Assembly: GCA_036265385.1 (NCBI GenBank)
Contig: DATAPD010000062.1
Coordinates: 1 to 7,621, forward strand
Length of the DNA stretch: 7,621 nucleotides
Direction of reading: 5' to 3'
Source of the DNA: DATAPD01 sp036265385
GTDB taxonomy: Bacteria > Acidobacteriota > Terriglobia > Terriglobales > Acidobacteriaceae
In this document: in pieces, positions 1 through 5,566 of the stretch
Numbering within the stretch: position 1 is the stretch's first letter
How the letters are laid out: the number at the start of each line of letters is the position of its first letter
The notes under the pieces: model-generated
What the model was told of the DNA's origin: nothing
Database searches by the model: none
What the model saw: the letters and a program-made list of their open reading frames with translations, nothing else
Program-made: the position numbers and the translations under genes

Positions 1-70
1 CGCGAGCGTGATTCCGGCCAAATGCTCCCACCCCTACCACTGCGACGTTAATTAGCGATTGATTTTTCAG
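1..70 (-). CDS. Gfo/Idh/MocA-type oxidoreductase, N-terminal fragment (cut by window edge)
   Basis: Reading the minus strand from about position 48 gives N-V-A-V-V-G-V-G-A-F-G-R-N-H-A-R. This is a beta strand followed by a GxGxxG dinucleotide-binding loop and the R-N-H-A-R continuation typical of the Gfo/Idh/MocA NAD(P)-dependent sugar dehydrogenases. Only the first 23 or so codons are in the window. The start is uncertain. The frame is closed upstream by a TGA at 87-85 and contains no ATG; the candidates are a CTG at 70-68, with AGGA just before it, or a GTG at 40-38 that would cut into the first beta strand. The gene is the last visible member of the fabZ-lpxA-lpxI-DinB operon, 44 bp after the DinB stop if CTG is used. 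In lipid A clusters of other bacteria such an oxidoreductase can be GnnA, which oxidises UDP-GlcNAc at C3. That identity is inference from position; other sugar dehydrogenases in the family are possible. Confidence 0.72.
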   Translation of the reverse strand, partial: MKNQSLINVAVVGVGAFGRNHAR

Positions 71-114
71 TGTCCTGCTCGATCAAAGAGTGTTGTGGGT
101 GCTGGAGCGCTCGC

Positions 115-606
115 CTACAGTCCCGCTTCGTGCTCAAGGGATTGTGCCTTCTTCAACATTACAATCTGTCCGGCATGGTATAGCTCATGCTGAACGATGC
201 CGCTGAACATGTAAAAGTAATTGTAGTAAGGCTCTCGTTTCCCCGGCACTTGTTCCTGTAGGCGATCATCAGCAAAGCCAGATACCGCCTCAACCAATTC
301 ATCATGAGTCTTCTTCAGGTGATCCATGGCAGTGCGCCATGCGGATTCGCTCTTGTCGAGAATGGGAGGAAAATTTTCTTTGTCGCTCAAGTTGACCGTC
401 TGCCCAGCAGTGCGTCGCCGGACGGCATCATCCCAGGCCGCAATATGCAGCACCAGTTCCCAGATGCTGTGAGCATTCTTCAAAGGATGAGCCGCTGCCA
501 TCTCAGCGTTGACTCCGGTCAGGATTTCCTCGATAGAATCGCCATGCCAGGCTTCTCCGTAATAAGAGCGCCTGATCTGGTCTGCTAACCGCGATGTTTG
601 GGACAT
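115..606 (-). CDS. DinB/YfiT-like four-helix metalloprotein
   Basis: A 163-residue protein of the DinB superfamily. These small four-helix bundles bind a divalent metal through three histidines; some members are thiol S-transferases and many have no assigned reaction. The likely metal triad is H54 in the L-H-I-A-A-W segment and H140 and H144 in H-E-L-Y-H-A-G-Q near the C-terminus, the usual spacing for the family. A W-H-G motif at 20-22 and an H-S-I-W-E-L segment at 46-51 also fit. There is no signal peptide or membrane segment, so it should be cytoplasmic. The ATG at 606-604 is preceded by AGAGAGG, 11 nt upstream, one of the few clear ribosome-binding sites in this window. It lies 36 bp after lpxI and before the oxidoreductase, all on the same strand, so it is probably co-transcribed with lipid A genes. 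It has no known role in that pathway and its substrate cannot be read from sequence. Confidence 0.88.
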   Translation of the reverse strand: MSQTSRLADQIRRSYYGEAWHGDSIEEILTGVNAEMAAAHPLKNAHSIWELVLHIAAWDDAVRRRTAGQTVNLSDKENFPPILDKSESAWRTAMDHLKKTHDELVEAVSGFADDRLQEQVPGKREPYYNYFYMFSGIVQHELYHAGQIVMLKKAQSLEHEAGL

Positions 607-642
607 TGTTGCGTCTGCCTCTCTGTATGGTCGTGCACAACC

Positions 643-1494
643 TCAGTGTGCCACGATGCTGATGCTGGCTGCATCCGCTGCTTCAATAACTGCTGCGCCG
701 TCGAGCAACAGGCACTTCCCCGAGTCGATTGCTAAACACGTTGCGCCGGCTTTGTGCATCACCTCTATCGTTTTTACTCCAACAACAGGAACATCAAAAC
801 GCATGTCCTGATCAGGCTTCGCAACTTTGACGACGGTGAGGCAGCGGCTCAGTGTAGATGCGAGCGATTCCAGAGAACTCATGATCCTGCCCGCTCGCTC
901 GATCGTTGCGTCGGTGCCTTCCATCGCCTCAACAGCAACACAGGCGCATTCGGCAACCACTACGGTTTGCCCAATATCGAATTCGCCGAGCCGGCGTGCC
1001 ACATCACGTCCGTAGGTGATGTTCTTCTCTTCTTGTTCGTCAGGGGCGCGCCTGGTTAGAACTCCATGCTTAGCTAAAAGCGGCTCCAGCAACGATGTTG
1101 AGTTCTCCAGCACGATCCCTTCATCGGCAAGCACCTTGGCGACTGCTCCGAGCAAAGCGTCCGTATTGCGTGTTCGCAGCGCAAATAGCAGCTTTGCCAG
1201 CCGCCAATCGGGCCGGATGCTGGAAAAGATTTGCTTGTGTTTGACCTGTCCAGCCATAACGGCCCGGTCAACGCCCTCTTTTTTGAAGGTTTCGATCAGT
1301 TTTGACAGTTCGCCCAATGACATCCAGTGCACAGATGTTGCCCCATGCGACTCAATCTCCGGAAACGTTTCCTCTTTGATGGCGGCCACGACGACTTCCA
1401 TTCCTTGCGCCCGGGCAGCATCCAGGACCAGGAAAGGGAAGCGCCCGTTCCCAGCGATGAGCCCGAGTTTTTGTTTTTCAGTACTCACTATCAC
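643..1494 (-). CDS. lpxI: UDP-2,3-diacylglucosamine pyrophosphatase LpxI
   Basis: A 283-residue cytoplasmic/peripheral enzyme that hydrolyses UDP-2,3-diacylglucosamine to lipid X (2,3-diacylglucosamine 1-phosphate) and UMP, the fourth step of lipid A synthesis. It replaces the unrelated LpxH in many bacteria. The N-terminal domain opens with L-G-L-I-A-G-N-G-R-F-P (residues 10-20), the hallmark of the family. The C-terminal domain holds V-E-A-M-E-G-T-D (188-195) and K-P-D-Q-D-M-R-F-D-V-P (226-236). D234 of this motif should match the aspartate reported as catalytic in Caulobacter LpxI (D225), by my eye alignment. Length fits the family. The start is not ATG: GTG at 1494-1492 gives M-I-V-S-T-E, and a second in-frame GTG at 1488-1486 is equally plausible. 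It follows lpxA by 63 bp and precedes the DinB-like gene by 36 bp. A small hairpin overlaps the stop codon. Confidence 0.95.
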   Translation of the reverse strand: MIVSTEKQKLGLIAGNGRFPFLVLDAARAQGMEVVVAAIKEETFPEIESHGATSVHWMSLGELSKLIETFKKEGVDRAVMAGQVKHKQIFSSIRPDWRLAKLLFALRTRNTDALLGAVAKVLADEGIVLENSTSLLEPLLAKHGVLTRRAPDEQEEKNITYGRDVARRLGEFDIGQTVVVAECACVAVEAMEGTDATIERAGRIMSSLESLASTLSRCLTVVKVAKPDQDMRFDVPVVGVKTIEVMHKAGATCLAIDSGKCLLLDGAAVIEAADAASISIVAH

Positions 1495-1557
1495 CGCCCG
1501 GTCATGCTGAAGAACAACCGAAGTTGTAGCTGAAAGCTGGGAAGGCTATCTGGTTCC

Positions 1558-2334
1558 CTACTTAATTACTCCTCTTTCCGACTCCTCTATAAACCGGACC
1601 AGCATATCGACGTCTTCGCCGCGATCCGGCTCAGACTTCAGCTTCGCTATGGCTTGCGTTGTATTCAGTTTGGACGCGAGTAGCGTCTTGAAGGCATGAT
1701 GAATCTTGGCTATGCGGTCTTTGGTATAGCCGCGTCGCTCCAAGCCGATTGCGTTTAAGCCATAGGCGTGCGTGTCTCGCGCCGCAACTGTTTTCGAGAA
1801 TGGCAGCACATCCTTGGTGATCGTGGTTCCCCCTCCAATATAAGAGTGTGCGCCAATGCGCACAAACTGATGTACCGGGCATAGCGCTCCAACCACCGCC
1901 CATTCTTCAACGGTTACATGTCCACCGAGTGTGGCTGCGTTCGCCAAAATCACGTGGTTCCCGATAAAGCAATCGTGTGCGACGTGAGCGTAAGCCATTA
2001 TGAGCGAGTGATTTCCGATCCGAGTTAATGCTTTGCCCTTCACGGTACCGCGATTAATAGTGACGAATTCGCGGATCGTATTGTGATCTCCAATTTCGAG
2101 TCTGGTCGGCTCGCCCCTGTAGGAGAGGTCTTGCGGACCTAAGCCGATCGAGCAAAATGGGAAGAACCGATTAGCAGAACCGATCACCGTCGGACCTTCG
2201 ATGATCACGTTCGAAACCAGTTCGCAATCGGCTCCAAGCTCCACGTCCGCCCCGATAATGCAATGCGGCCCAATGGAGCACGACGAAGGAATCTTGGCGC
2301 CTGCGTCAACAATGGCAGTTGGATGGATCGGCAT
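1558..2334 (-). CDS. lpxA: UDP-N-acetylglucosamine O-acyltransferase LpxA
   Basis: A 258-residue acyltransferase that moves a 3-hydroxyacyl chain from ACP to the 3-position of UDP-GlcNAc (or to UDP-GlcNAc3N in some species), the first step of lipid A synthesis. Hexapeptide repeats of the left-handed beta-helix fill residues 1 to about 185, followed by a helical C-terminal domain. H120 in A-H-V-A-H-D-C matches the E. coli catalytic H125. H155 (V-H-Q-F) and the R-R-G-Y pair at 200-203 also match conserved positions. G168 occupies the place of E. coli G173, part of the acyl 'hydrocarbon ruler', so a long acyl chain is predicted (inference). The frame stays open 30 codons upstream to 2424, but that part is basic, overlaps fabZ and is not LpxA-like. 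I therefore start at the ATG giving M-P-I-H-P-T-A-I-V, 37 bp after fabZ. No good Shine-Dalgarno precedes it. Confidence 0.96.
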   Translation of the reverse strand: MPIHPTAIVDAGAKIPSSCSIGPHCIIGADVELGADCELVSNVIIEGPTVIGSANRFFPFCSIGLGPQDLSYRGEPTRLEIGDHNTIREFVTINRGTVKGKALTRIGNHSLIMAYAHVAHDCFIGNHVILANAATLGGHVTVEEWAVVGALCPVHQFVRIGAHSYIGGGTTITKDVLPFSKTVAARDTHAYGLNAIGLERRGYTKDRIAKIHHAFKTLLASKLNTTQAIAKLKSEPDRGEDVDMLVRFIEESERGVIK

Positions 2335-2371
2335 TCGTTGCAAAACTTGAGTTATGTGAACTCGGCGCCAG

Positions 2372-2893
2372 CTAACTTGGCGAATCTTCGCTCGACGTCT
2401 GCTGCGTACGCGATCGCGGCACAAGTTGACACGTCACCGTAGCTTCCGCCACGCGCTTTTCCCCGACGAAAACTTTGCCCTCCATACGAACTGCAGTGCC
2501 GCGCCAGGCTTTGACCTCCACCTCAATTCGCAATTGATCTCCGGGCATAACGGGTCGCCGGAAGCGGGCGCGTTCAATACCGGTGAAGACCATGAGCTTT
2601 TCGTCACGATCCTCAACTTCGGTTAGCAGCAAAGCACCACCGGCTTGTGCGATCGCCTCCACAATCAGCACACCCGGCATAATGGGCATGTTAGGAAAAT
2701 GCCCGGCAAAGAACGGCTCGTTAATCGAAACGTTCTTGATCGCGACGATGCGCTGCCTGCGCTCGAGTTCCACCACTCGATCAATCAGCAGAAAAGGGTA
2801 ACGATGTGGAAGGATGCGCTGGATATCGTTGATGTCCAGGATCGTCTTAGGCGCTTGCAGAACCTCAGTCGTTGATGATGCGGTATCGGACAT
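2372..2893 (-). CDS. fabZ: 3-hydroxyacyl-ACP dehydratase FabZ
   Basis: A 173-residue hot-dog-fold enzyme that dehydrates 3-hydroxyacyl-ACP to trans-2-enoyl-ACP in fatty acid synthesis. It competes with LpxA/LpxD for 3-hydroxyacyl-ACP, so it sets the balance between phospholipid and lipid A. Motifs are L-P-H-R-Y-P-F-L-L-I-D-R (28-39), G-H-F-P (64-67) and P-G-V-L-I-V-E-A-I-A-Q (73-83). H65 and E79 keep the 14-residue spacing of E. coli His54/Glu68. There is an N-terminal extension of about 15 residues and a polar Ser/Thr/Gln-rich tail of about 15 residues. The open frame continues to 2998, but a perfect TATAAT box lies inside that stretch (2916-2921), so I start at the ATG at 2893, giving M-S-D-T-A. 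It is the first gene of the minus-strand operon. In E. coli lpxD precedes fabZ; here the upstream neighbour is a divergent peptidase and lpxD is not in the window. Confidence 0.95.
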   Translation of the reverse strand: MSDTASSTTEVLQAPKTILDINDIQRILPHRYPFLLIDRVVELERRQRIVAIKNVSINEPFFAGHFPNMPIMPGVLIVEAIAQAGGALLLTEVEDRDEKLMVFTGIERARFRRPVMPGDQLRIEVEVKAWRGTAVRMEGKVFVGEKRVAEATVTCQLVPRSRTQQTSSEDSPS

Positions 2894-2915
2894 GCGGTAA
2901 CCAGTTGAGGCGAAG

Positions 2916-2921
2916 ATTATA
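2916..2921 (-). promoter_or_regulatory. -10 box of the fabZ-lpxA-lpxI operon promoter
   Basis: The minus strand reads TATAAT, a perfect sigma-70 -10 hexamer, 22 bp upstream of the fabZ ATG. The start point would fall near 2909, leaving a leader of roughly 16 nt. No good -35 box is seen at 16-18 bp: the best is AGCGTT at 17 bp, while a TTGCCA lies only 13 bp away. Without a TG extension the promoter may be weak or need an activator. It overlaps the -10 candidates of the divergent peptidase gene. Confidence 0.6.
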
Positions 2922-2930
2922 CTGTATGAT
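2918..2930 (+). promoter_or_regulatory. Candidate -10 boxes for the divergent M20 peptidase gene
   Basis: The plus strand has TATACT at 2918-2923 and TATGAT at 2925-2930, each five of six to consensus. TATACT shares four bases with the minus-strand TATAAT, so the two divergent promoters would overlap and probably exclude each other. No convincing -35 box is present (CGGTAA at 17 bp for the first; TTGAGG only 14 bp from the second). The leader to the peptidase ATG would be about 80 nt. Confidence 0.35.
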
Positions 2931-3016
2931 GCGGTGGCAACGCTGCCCGACCTCTTCCGCTGTTCACGAGAGTCGTTGATCCAAACAGCAGTCTGCAATT
3001 CCAGCTCAGGCCTTCA

Positions 3017-4231
3017 ATGAAAAAAGCAAAGACTAGAAAGCCAGGCGTCGCTGGCAAGCCCACGCGAGCCAAAACGCAACCGCAACCCCAACCCCAGTCC
3101 GCACGCCTGGAACATTTCCAATCGCGACAGTCTCTTATCGTCGAGACGATCCGCCAAATGGTGGAAATGGAATCGCCCAGCGATAACAAAGCAGCTGTGG
3201 ACAAACTTGGTCGTTGGCTCGCCAGTAAATTCGAAGCGCTAGGTGGACACAGCAAGTTTCACCGGACGCTTGATTTTGGCGATCACCTTCAGGTGGATTT
3301 CTCTGGACGCGATCGCCGCAGGCCGGTGCTGCTGCTGGGTCACATCGATACGGTTTACCCGCTCGGGACACTGGACTCTATGCCCTGTCGCATCACTGAT
3401 GGCCGGCTCTGGGGGCCCGGTGCCCTCGACATGAAGGCGGGAATTGCCTTCATGCTGCACGCGCTCGATGCACTTCGAGACCAGGATGGTACCCTGCCGC
3501 GCGCTGTAACCGTGCTGCTTGTCTCTGATGAAGAGGTGGGAAGCGACTCCTCGCGCCGCATCACGGAAGAGACTGCCAAGCGCTCCGATTCGGTCCTCGT
3601 TCTGGAGCCCTCATACGGGCTTGAAGGTGCTTTGAAAACGGCGCGCAAAGGGGTCGGCGAGTATCAGCTCAAGGTCACTGGAGTTGCTGCGCACTCAGGG
3701 CTGGACTTTGACAAAGGTCAGAGTGCGATACTCGAGTTGGCGCGACAAATCGAGCGGCTATCGAAATTCAGCGATCTTAAACGCGGTCTCACGGTGAACG
3801 TAGGTGTGATTCAAGGCGGTACGCGGGTGAACGTCGTTCCCGCGCAGGCAACTGCAACCATCGATGTCCGGGTCGCAAAGATGTCGGATGGTGCCGGCAT
3901 TGATCGCAAGCTGCGCTCGCTCAAGCCCATCAATCGAAAGTGCAGACTGCAATTGTCCGGGAGCATTGACCGGCCACCCCTCGAGCGTTCCCCAAATGTT
4001 GTCACTCTCTTTGGGAAGGCCTCTGAGTTGGCCAAGCAACTGGGGTGGAAACTCACCGAGGCGGCCGTTGGTGGTGGCTCAGATGGCAATCTCACGGCAG
4101 CTCTCGGTGTACCTACCTTGGATGGCTTGGGCGGTGTTGGTGAGGGTGCCCACGCCGTTCACGAGTCGATTCTGATTTCCGAATGCGCGCGTCGAACGGC
4201 ACTCTTAGCGTCATTGATTGAGGCGGTCTAG
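3017..4231 (+). CDS. M20 family metallopeptidase, CPG2-like (glutamate carboxypeptidase type)
   Basis: A 404-residue di-zinc amidohydrolase/peptidase of family M20, closest in style to carboxypeptidase G2, which releases C-terminal glutamate from folate-type and peptide substrates. All expected active-site residues are present: H109 in G-H-I-D-T-V, D138 in G-A-L-D-M-K-A-G, E172 (general base) and E173 in S-D-E-E-V-G-S, E197 in L-E-P-S, and H382 in H-A-V-H-E-S. These sit at a constant offset of 3 from the CPG2 positions I recall (112, 141, 175, 176, 200, 385), supporting this subfamily. The dimerisation domain lies around 207-315, with H226 in A-A-H-S-G. Residues 1-27 form a strongly basic tail ending in Q-P-Q-P-Q-P-Q; there is no hydrophobic core, so no signal peptide, unlike exported CPG2. 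A modest AGG lies 6 nt before the ATG. It is divergent from fabZ; the true substrate is unknown. Confidence 0.9.
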   Translation: MKKAKTRKPGVAGKPTRAKTQPQPQPQSARLEHFQSRQSLIVETIRQMVEMESPSDNKAAVDKLGRWLASKFEALGGHSKFHRTLDFGDHLQVDFSGRDRRRPVLLLGHIDTVYPLGTLDSMPCRITDGRLWGPGALDMKAGIAFMLHALDALRDQDGTLPRAVTVLLVSDEEVGSDSSRRITEETAKRSDSVLVLEPSYGLEGALKTARKGVGEYQLKVTGVAAHSGLDFDKGQSAILELARQIERLSKFSDLKRGLTVNVGVIQGGTRVNVVPAQATATIDVRVAKMSDGAGIDRKLRSLKPINRKCRLQLSGSIDRPPLERSPNVVTLFGKASELAKQLGWKLTEAAVGGGSDGNLTAALGVPTLDGLGGVGEGAHAVHESILISECARRTALLASLIEAV

Positions 4232-4257
4232 GCCTGCCGGAAGCTCGAAGCACTGTT

Positions 4258-4286
4258 TTGACTCCGGTTGCGGCGTAGCCTAGAAT
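4258..4286 (+). promoter_or_regulatory. Sigma-70 promoter of tatA
   Basis: TTGACT (4258-4263) is followed after exactly 17 bp by TAGAAT (4281-4286), each five of six to consensus at optimal spacing. The start point would be near 4293, giving a leader of about 67 nt. The promoter begins 27 bp after the stop codon of the peptidase, so tatA can be transcribed on its own. The -10 box lies inside a dyad at 4276-4298. Confidence 0.75.
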
Positions 4287-4298
4287 CGCGCTAGGGTA
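4276..4298. repeat. Dyad TAGCCTAG-N7-CTAGGGTA over the tatA -10 and start point
   Basis: Half-sites at 4276-4283 and 4291-4298 are inverted copies with seven of eight positions paired and a perfect CCTAG/CTAGG core. The centre, near 4287, falls between the -10 box and the predicted start point of tatA. A repressor bound here would block the promoter. The palindrome could also occur by chance. Confidence 0.4.
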
Positions 4299-4345
4299 TT
4301 CTGCGCCTCCCATAACGTGGTCGAAGGACGCCAGGCTAAACCCTC

Positions 4346-4353
4346 AGGAGAGG
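4346..4353 (+). promoter_or_regulatory. Strong Shine-Dalgarno of tatA
   Basis: AGGAGAGG ends 6 nt before the ATG at 4360. It is the best ribosome-binding site in the window and confirms that the short 55-codon frame is a real gene. Confidence 0.85.
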
Positions 4354-4359
4354 AAAACC

Positions 4360-4527
4360 ATGATCGGTAAATTGGGTTTGCCTGAAATCTTGATCATTTT
4401 GGCTGTCGCGCTGCTGATTTTTGGCCCGAGCAAACTGGCCGACCTCGGTAAGGGGCTGGGCGAAGGCATCAAGAACTTCAAGTCAGCGGTTAAAGATGGC
4501 GAGCAGGGTCCCGAAAAGAAGTCCTAG
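4360..4527 (+). CDS. tatA: Sec-independent (twin-arginine) translocase subunit TatA
   Basis: A 55-residue TatA/E-type protein. TatA oligomers form the conducting element of the Tat system, which exports folded proteins across the inner membrane. The order is typical: a very short N-terminus ending in L-P-E (7-9), one transmembrane helix (about 10-21, I-L-I-I-L-A-V-A-L-L-I-F), the F-G-P hinge (21-23), an amphipathic helix (about 24-44) containing K-L-A-D-L-G-K-G-L-G and I-K-N-F-K, and a short charged tail. E9 fits the polar residue often found at the start of the TatA membrane helix. The tail is short compared with the 89-residue E. coli TatA, but 55-65 residues is common in many phyla. TatB would be longer and lack this compact layout. 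No tatB or tatC is adjacent. It has its own promoter and a strong Shine-Dalgarno, and converges on the maf gene with 12 bp between stop codons. Confidence 0.93.
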   Translation: MIGKLGLPEILIILAVALLIFGPSKLADLGKGLGEGIKNFKSAVKDGEQGPEKKS

Positions 4528-4539
4528 TCGGGGATTCTT

Positions 4540-5112
4540 TCACTGAACTTCATGCTCGCGCAGCATGCGATAAACCAGCGACACGGGTAACCCCACCACA
4601 TTCGAGTAGTCGCCCTCAATGCGCGATATCCAACGTGAAGCGATTCCCTGGATGGCATAACCGCCGGCCTTGTCCAGCGGTTCACCGCTTCTCGCGTAAA
4701 AGTGGATTTCCTCATCACTCAAAGGTTGCATAGTCACAGTTGTCGCTTCAGAGCGGACGTCCTCAAATCGCTGGTTCGTTCTCGATCTGCCCATCAAGCA
4801 CACTCCTGTAATCACCTGGTGCAAACGTCCCGACAGCAGCCTCAGCATGCGCTCCGCATCTTTTTCATCTTCCGGTTTGGCCAGCATTTCATTTTCAACA
4901 ACCACGATTGTGTCAGCGCCAAGCACAAGTGCATCGGGCCGTAAAGTGGTTATCGCGAGCGCTTTCTCGTACGCCAACCGTTTTGCACACCGATCCGGAC
5001 TTTCTCCGGGTTCAGTCACTTCCGGTACGTTCGTCGGCTGTACGGCGAAGTCAATGTGCGCGCTGCGCAGCAGTTCCTGCCGTCTCGGAGAGGCTGAAGC
5101 TAATATGAGCAT
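4540..5112 (-). CDS. maf: Maf family nucleoside triphosphate pyrophosphatase (YhdE/dTTP-UTP type)
   Basis: A 190-residue house-cleaning enzyme that hydrolyses nucleoside triphosphates, probably dTTP, UTP and modified pyrimidine nucleotides, to the monophosphate and pyrophosphate. The start L-A-S-A-S-P-R-R-Q-E-L-L (4-15) is the family signature with R10/R11 for phosphate binding. L-G-A-D-T-I-V (64-70) carries the catalytic aspartate D67. K79 follows in L-A-K-P. The block E-P-L-D-K-A-G-G-Y-A-I-Q-G (144-156) with D147, K148 and Q155 is the YhdE-type pattern, distinguishing it from the YceF (m7GTP) type. I-E-G-D-Y-S-N-V-V-G-L-P-V closes the fold. Length is normal. It lies 35 bp after the VOC gene on the same strand and is probably co-transcribed with it. 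No clear Shine-Dalgarno precedes the ATG. The substrate subtype is family-based inference. Confidence 0.93.
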   Translation of the reverse strand: MLILASASPRRQELLRSAHIDFAVQPTNVPEVTEPGESPDRCAKRLAYEKALAITTLRPDALVLGADTIVVVENEMLAKPEDEKDAERMLRLLSGRLHQVITGVCLMGRSRTNQRFEDVRSEATTVTMQPLSDEEIHFYARSGEPLDKAGGYAIQGIASRWISRIEGDYSNVVGLPVSLVYRMLREHEVQ

Positions 5113-5147
5113 CTAGAAAAGATCTTATCGGATGCGAATGCTATCGC

Positions 5148-5519
5148 TCACAAGTCTTTAATCAGCTCGATACGATTCCCGAAAGGATCATGAATGTGAC
5201 AGCGATGCACACCGGGAATGTCACCGAGCTCGTGAACGGGAATGCCGGCTGCGCGCAGCTTACTAGTCAGCGCATCGTAGTCGCTGCATCTCAGTGCAGG
5301 GTGTGCTTTTCTGGCGGCGCGGAAATCCGTTTCGATTCCGAGATGGAGTTGCACCCGACCACTGACAAACCATGCTCCGCCGCGTTTCGCTAACTCTTCT
5401 GGTTTCGCCATCTCGGACATGCCCAGAAGCTCACAATAGAATTTCCTCGCGGCCGCTTCTTCTCCAAGAGGCATGGCGAGTTGCACGTGATCAATGGCCC
5501 GGAAGGGAACGTCACTCAT
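5148..5519 (-). CDS. VOC family protein (glyoxalase/dioxygenase fold)
   Basis: A 123-residue single-module pair of beta-alpha-beta-beta-beta repeats of the vicinal oxygen chelate superfamily. The first repeat starts with I-D-H-V-Q-L-A-M (9-16), followed by the A-R-K-F-Y-C-E-L-L-G-M helix and turn (24-34). The second ends with the usual H-D-P-F-G-N-R-I-E-L-I (110-120). Possible metal ligands are H11, H59 (Q-L-H-L) and E118. Members include glyoxalase I, fosfomycin and bleomycin resistance proteins and ring-cleaving dioxygenases. Nothing here fixes the reaction, and most short proteins of this kind are uncharacterised. No export signal is visible. It is the first gene of a two-gene unit with maf and is divergent from lepA across 88 bp. 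No good Shine-Dalgarno lies at the usual distance before the ATG at 5519. Confidence 0.88.
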   Translation of the reverse strand: MSDVPFRAIDHVQLAMPLGEEAAARKFYCELLGMSEMAKPEELAKRGGAWFVSGRVQLHLGIETDFRAARKAHPALRCSDYDALTSKLRAAGIPVHELGDIPGVHRCHIHDPFGNRIELIKDL

Positions 5520-5566
5520 ATCGTTTAGTCTACATTTGGCTCCGCCGCGATCCGCAAGCCGATGAC

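Noticed and set aside
1016..1510. 164-codon frame antisense to lpxI
   Set aside because: Low-complexity Ser-rich translation, no family resemblance, and lpxI on the other strand is unmistakable.
2335..2424. 30-codon upstream extension of lpxA
   Set aside because: It overlaps the fabZ 3' end, is Arg-rich and unlike any LpxA N-terminus; the internal M-P-I-H-P-T-A start gives the normal family length.
2894..2998. 35-codon upstream extension of fabZ
   Set aside because: It would contain the TATAAT promoter box and resembles no FabZ sequence; the ATG at 2893 is preferred.
4510..4532. CCCGA-N13-TCGGG stem at the tatA stop as a terminator
   Set aside because: Only five base pairs with a 13-nt loop, and the following T-run is broken; not a credible intrinsic terminator.
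5527..5557. Possible promoter for the VOC-maf unit (TTGCGG, 19 bp, TAGACT on the minus strand)
   Set aside because: The -10 matches only four of six positions, the spacing is long, and it would give an almost leaderless VOC mRNA. Too weak to annotate.
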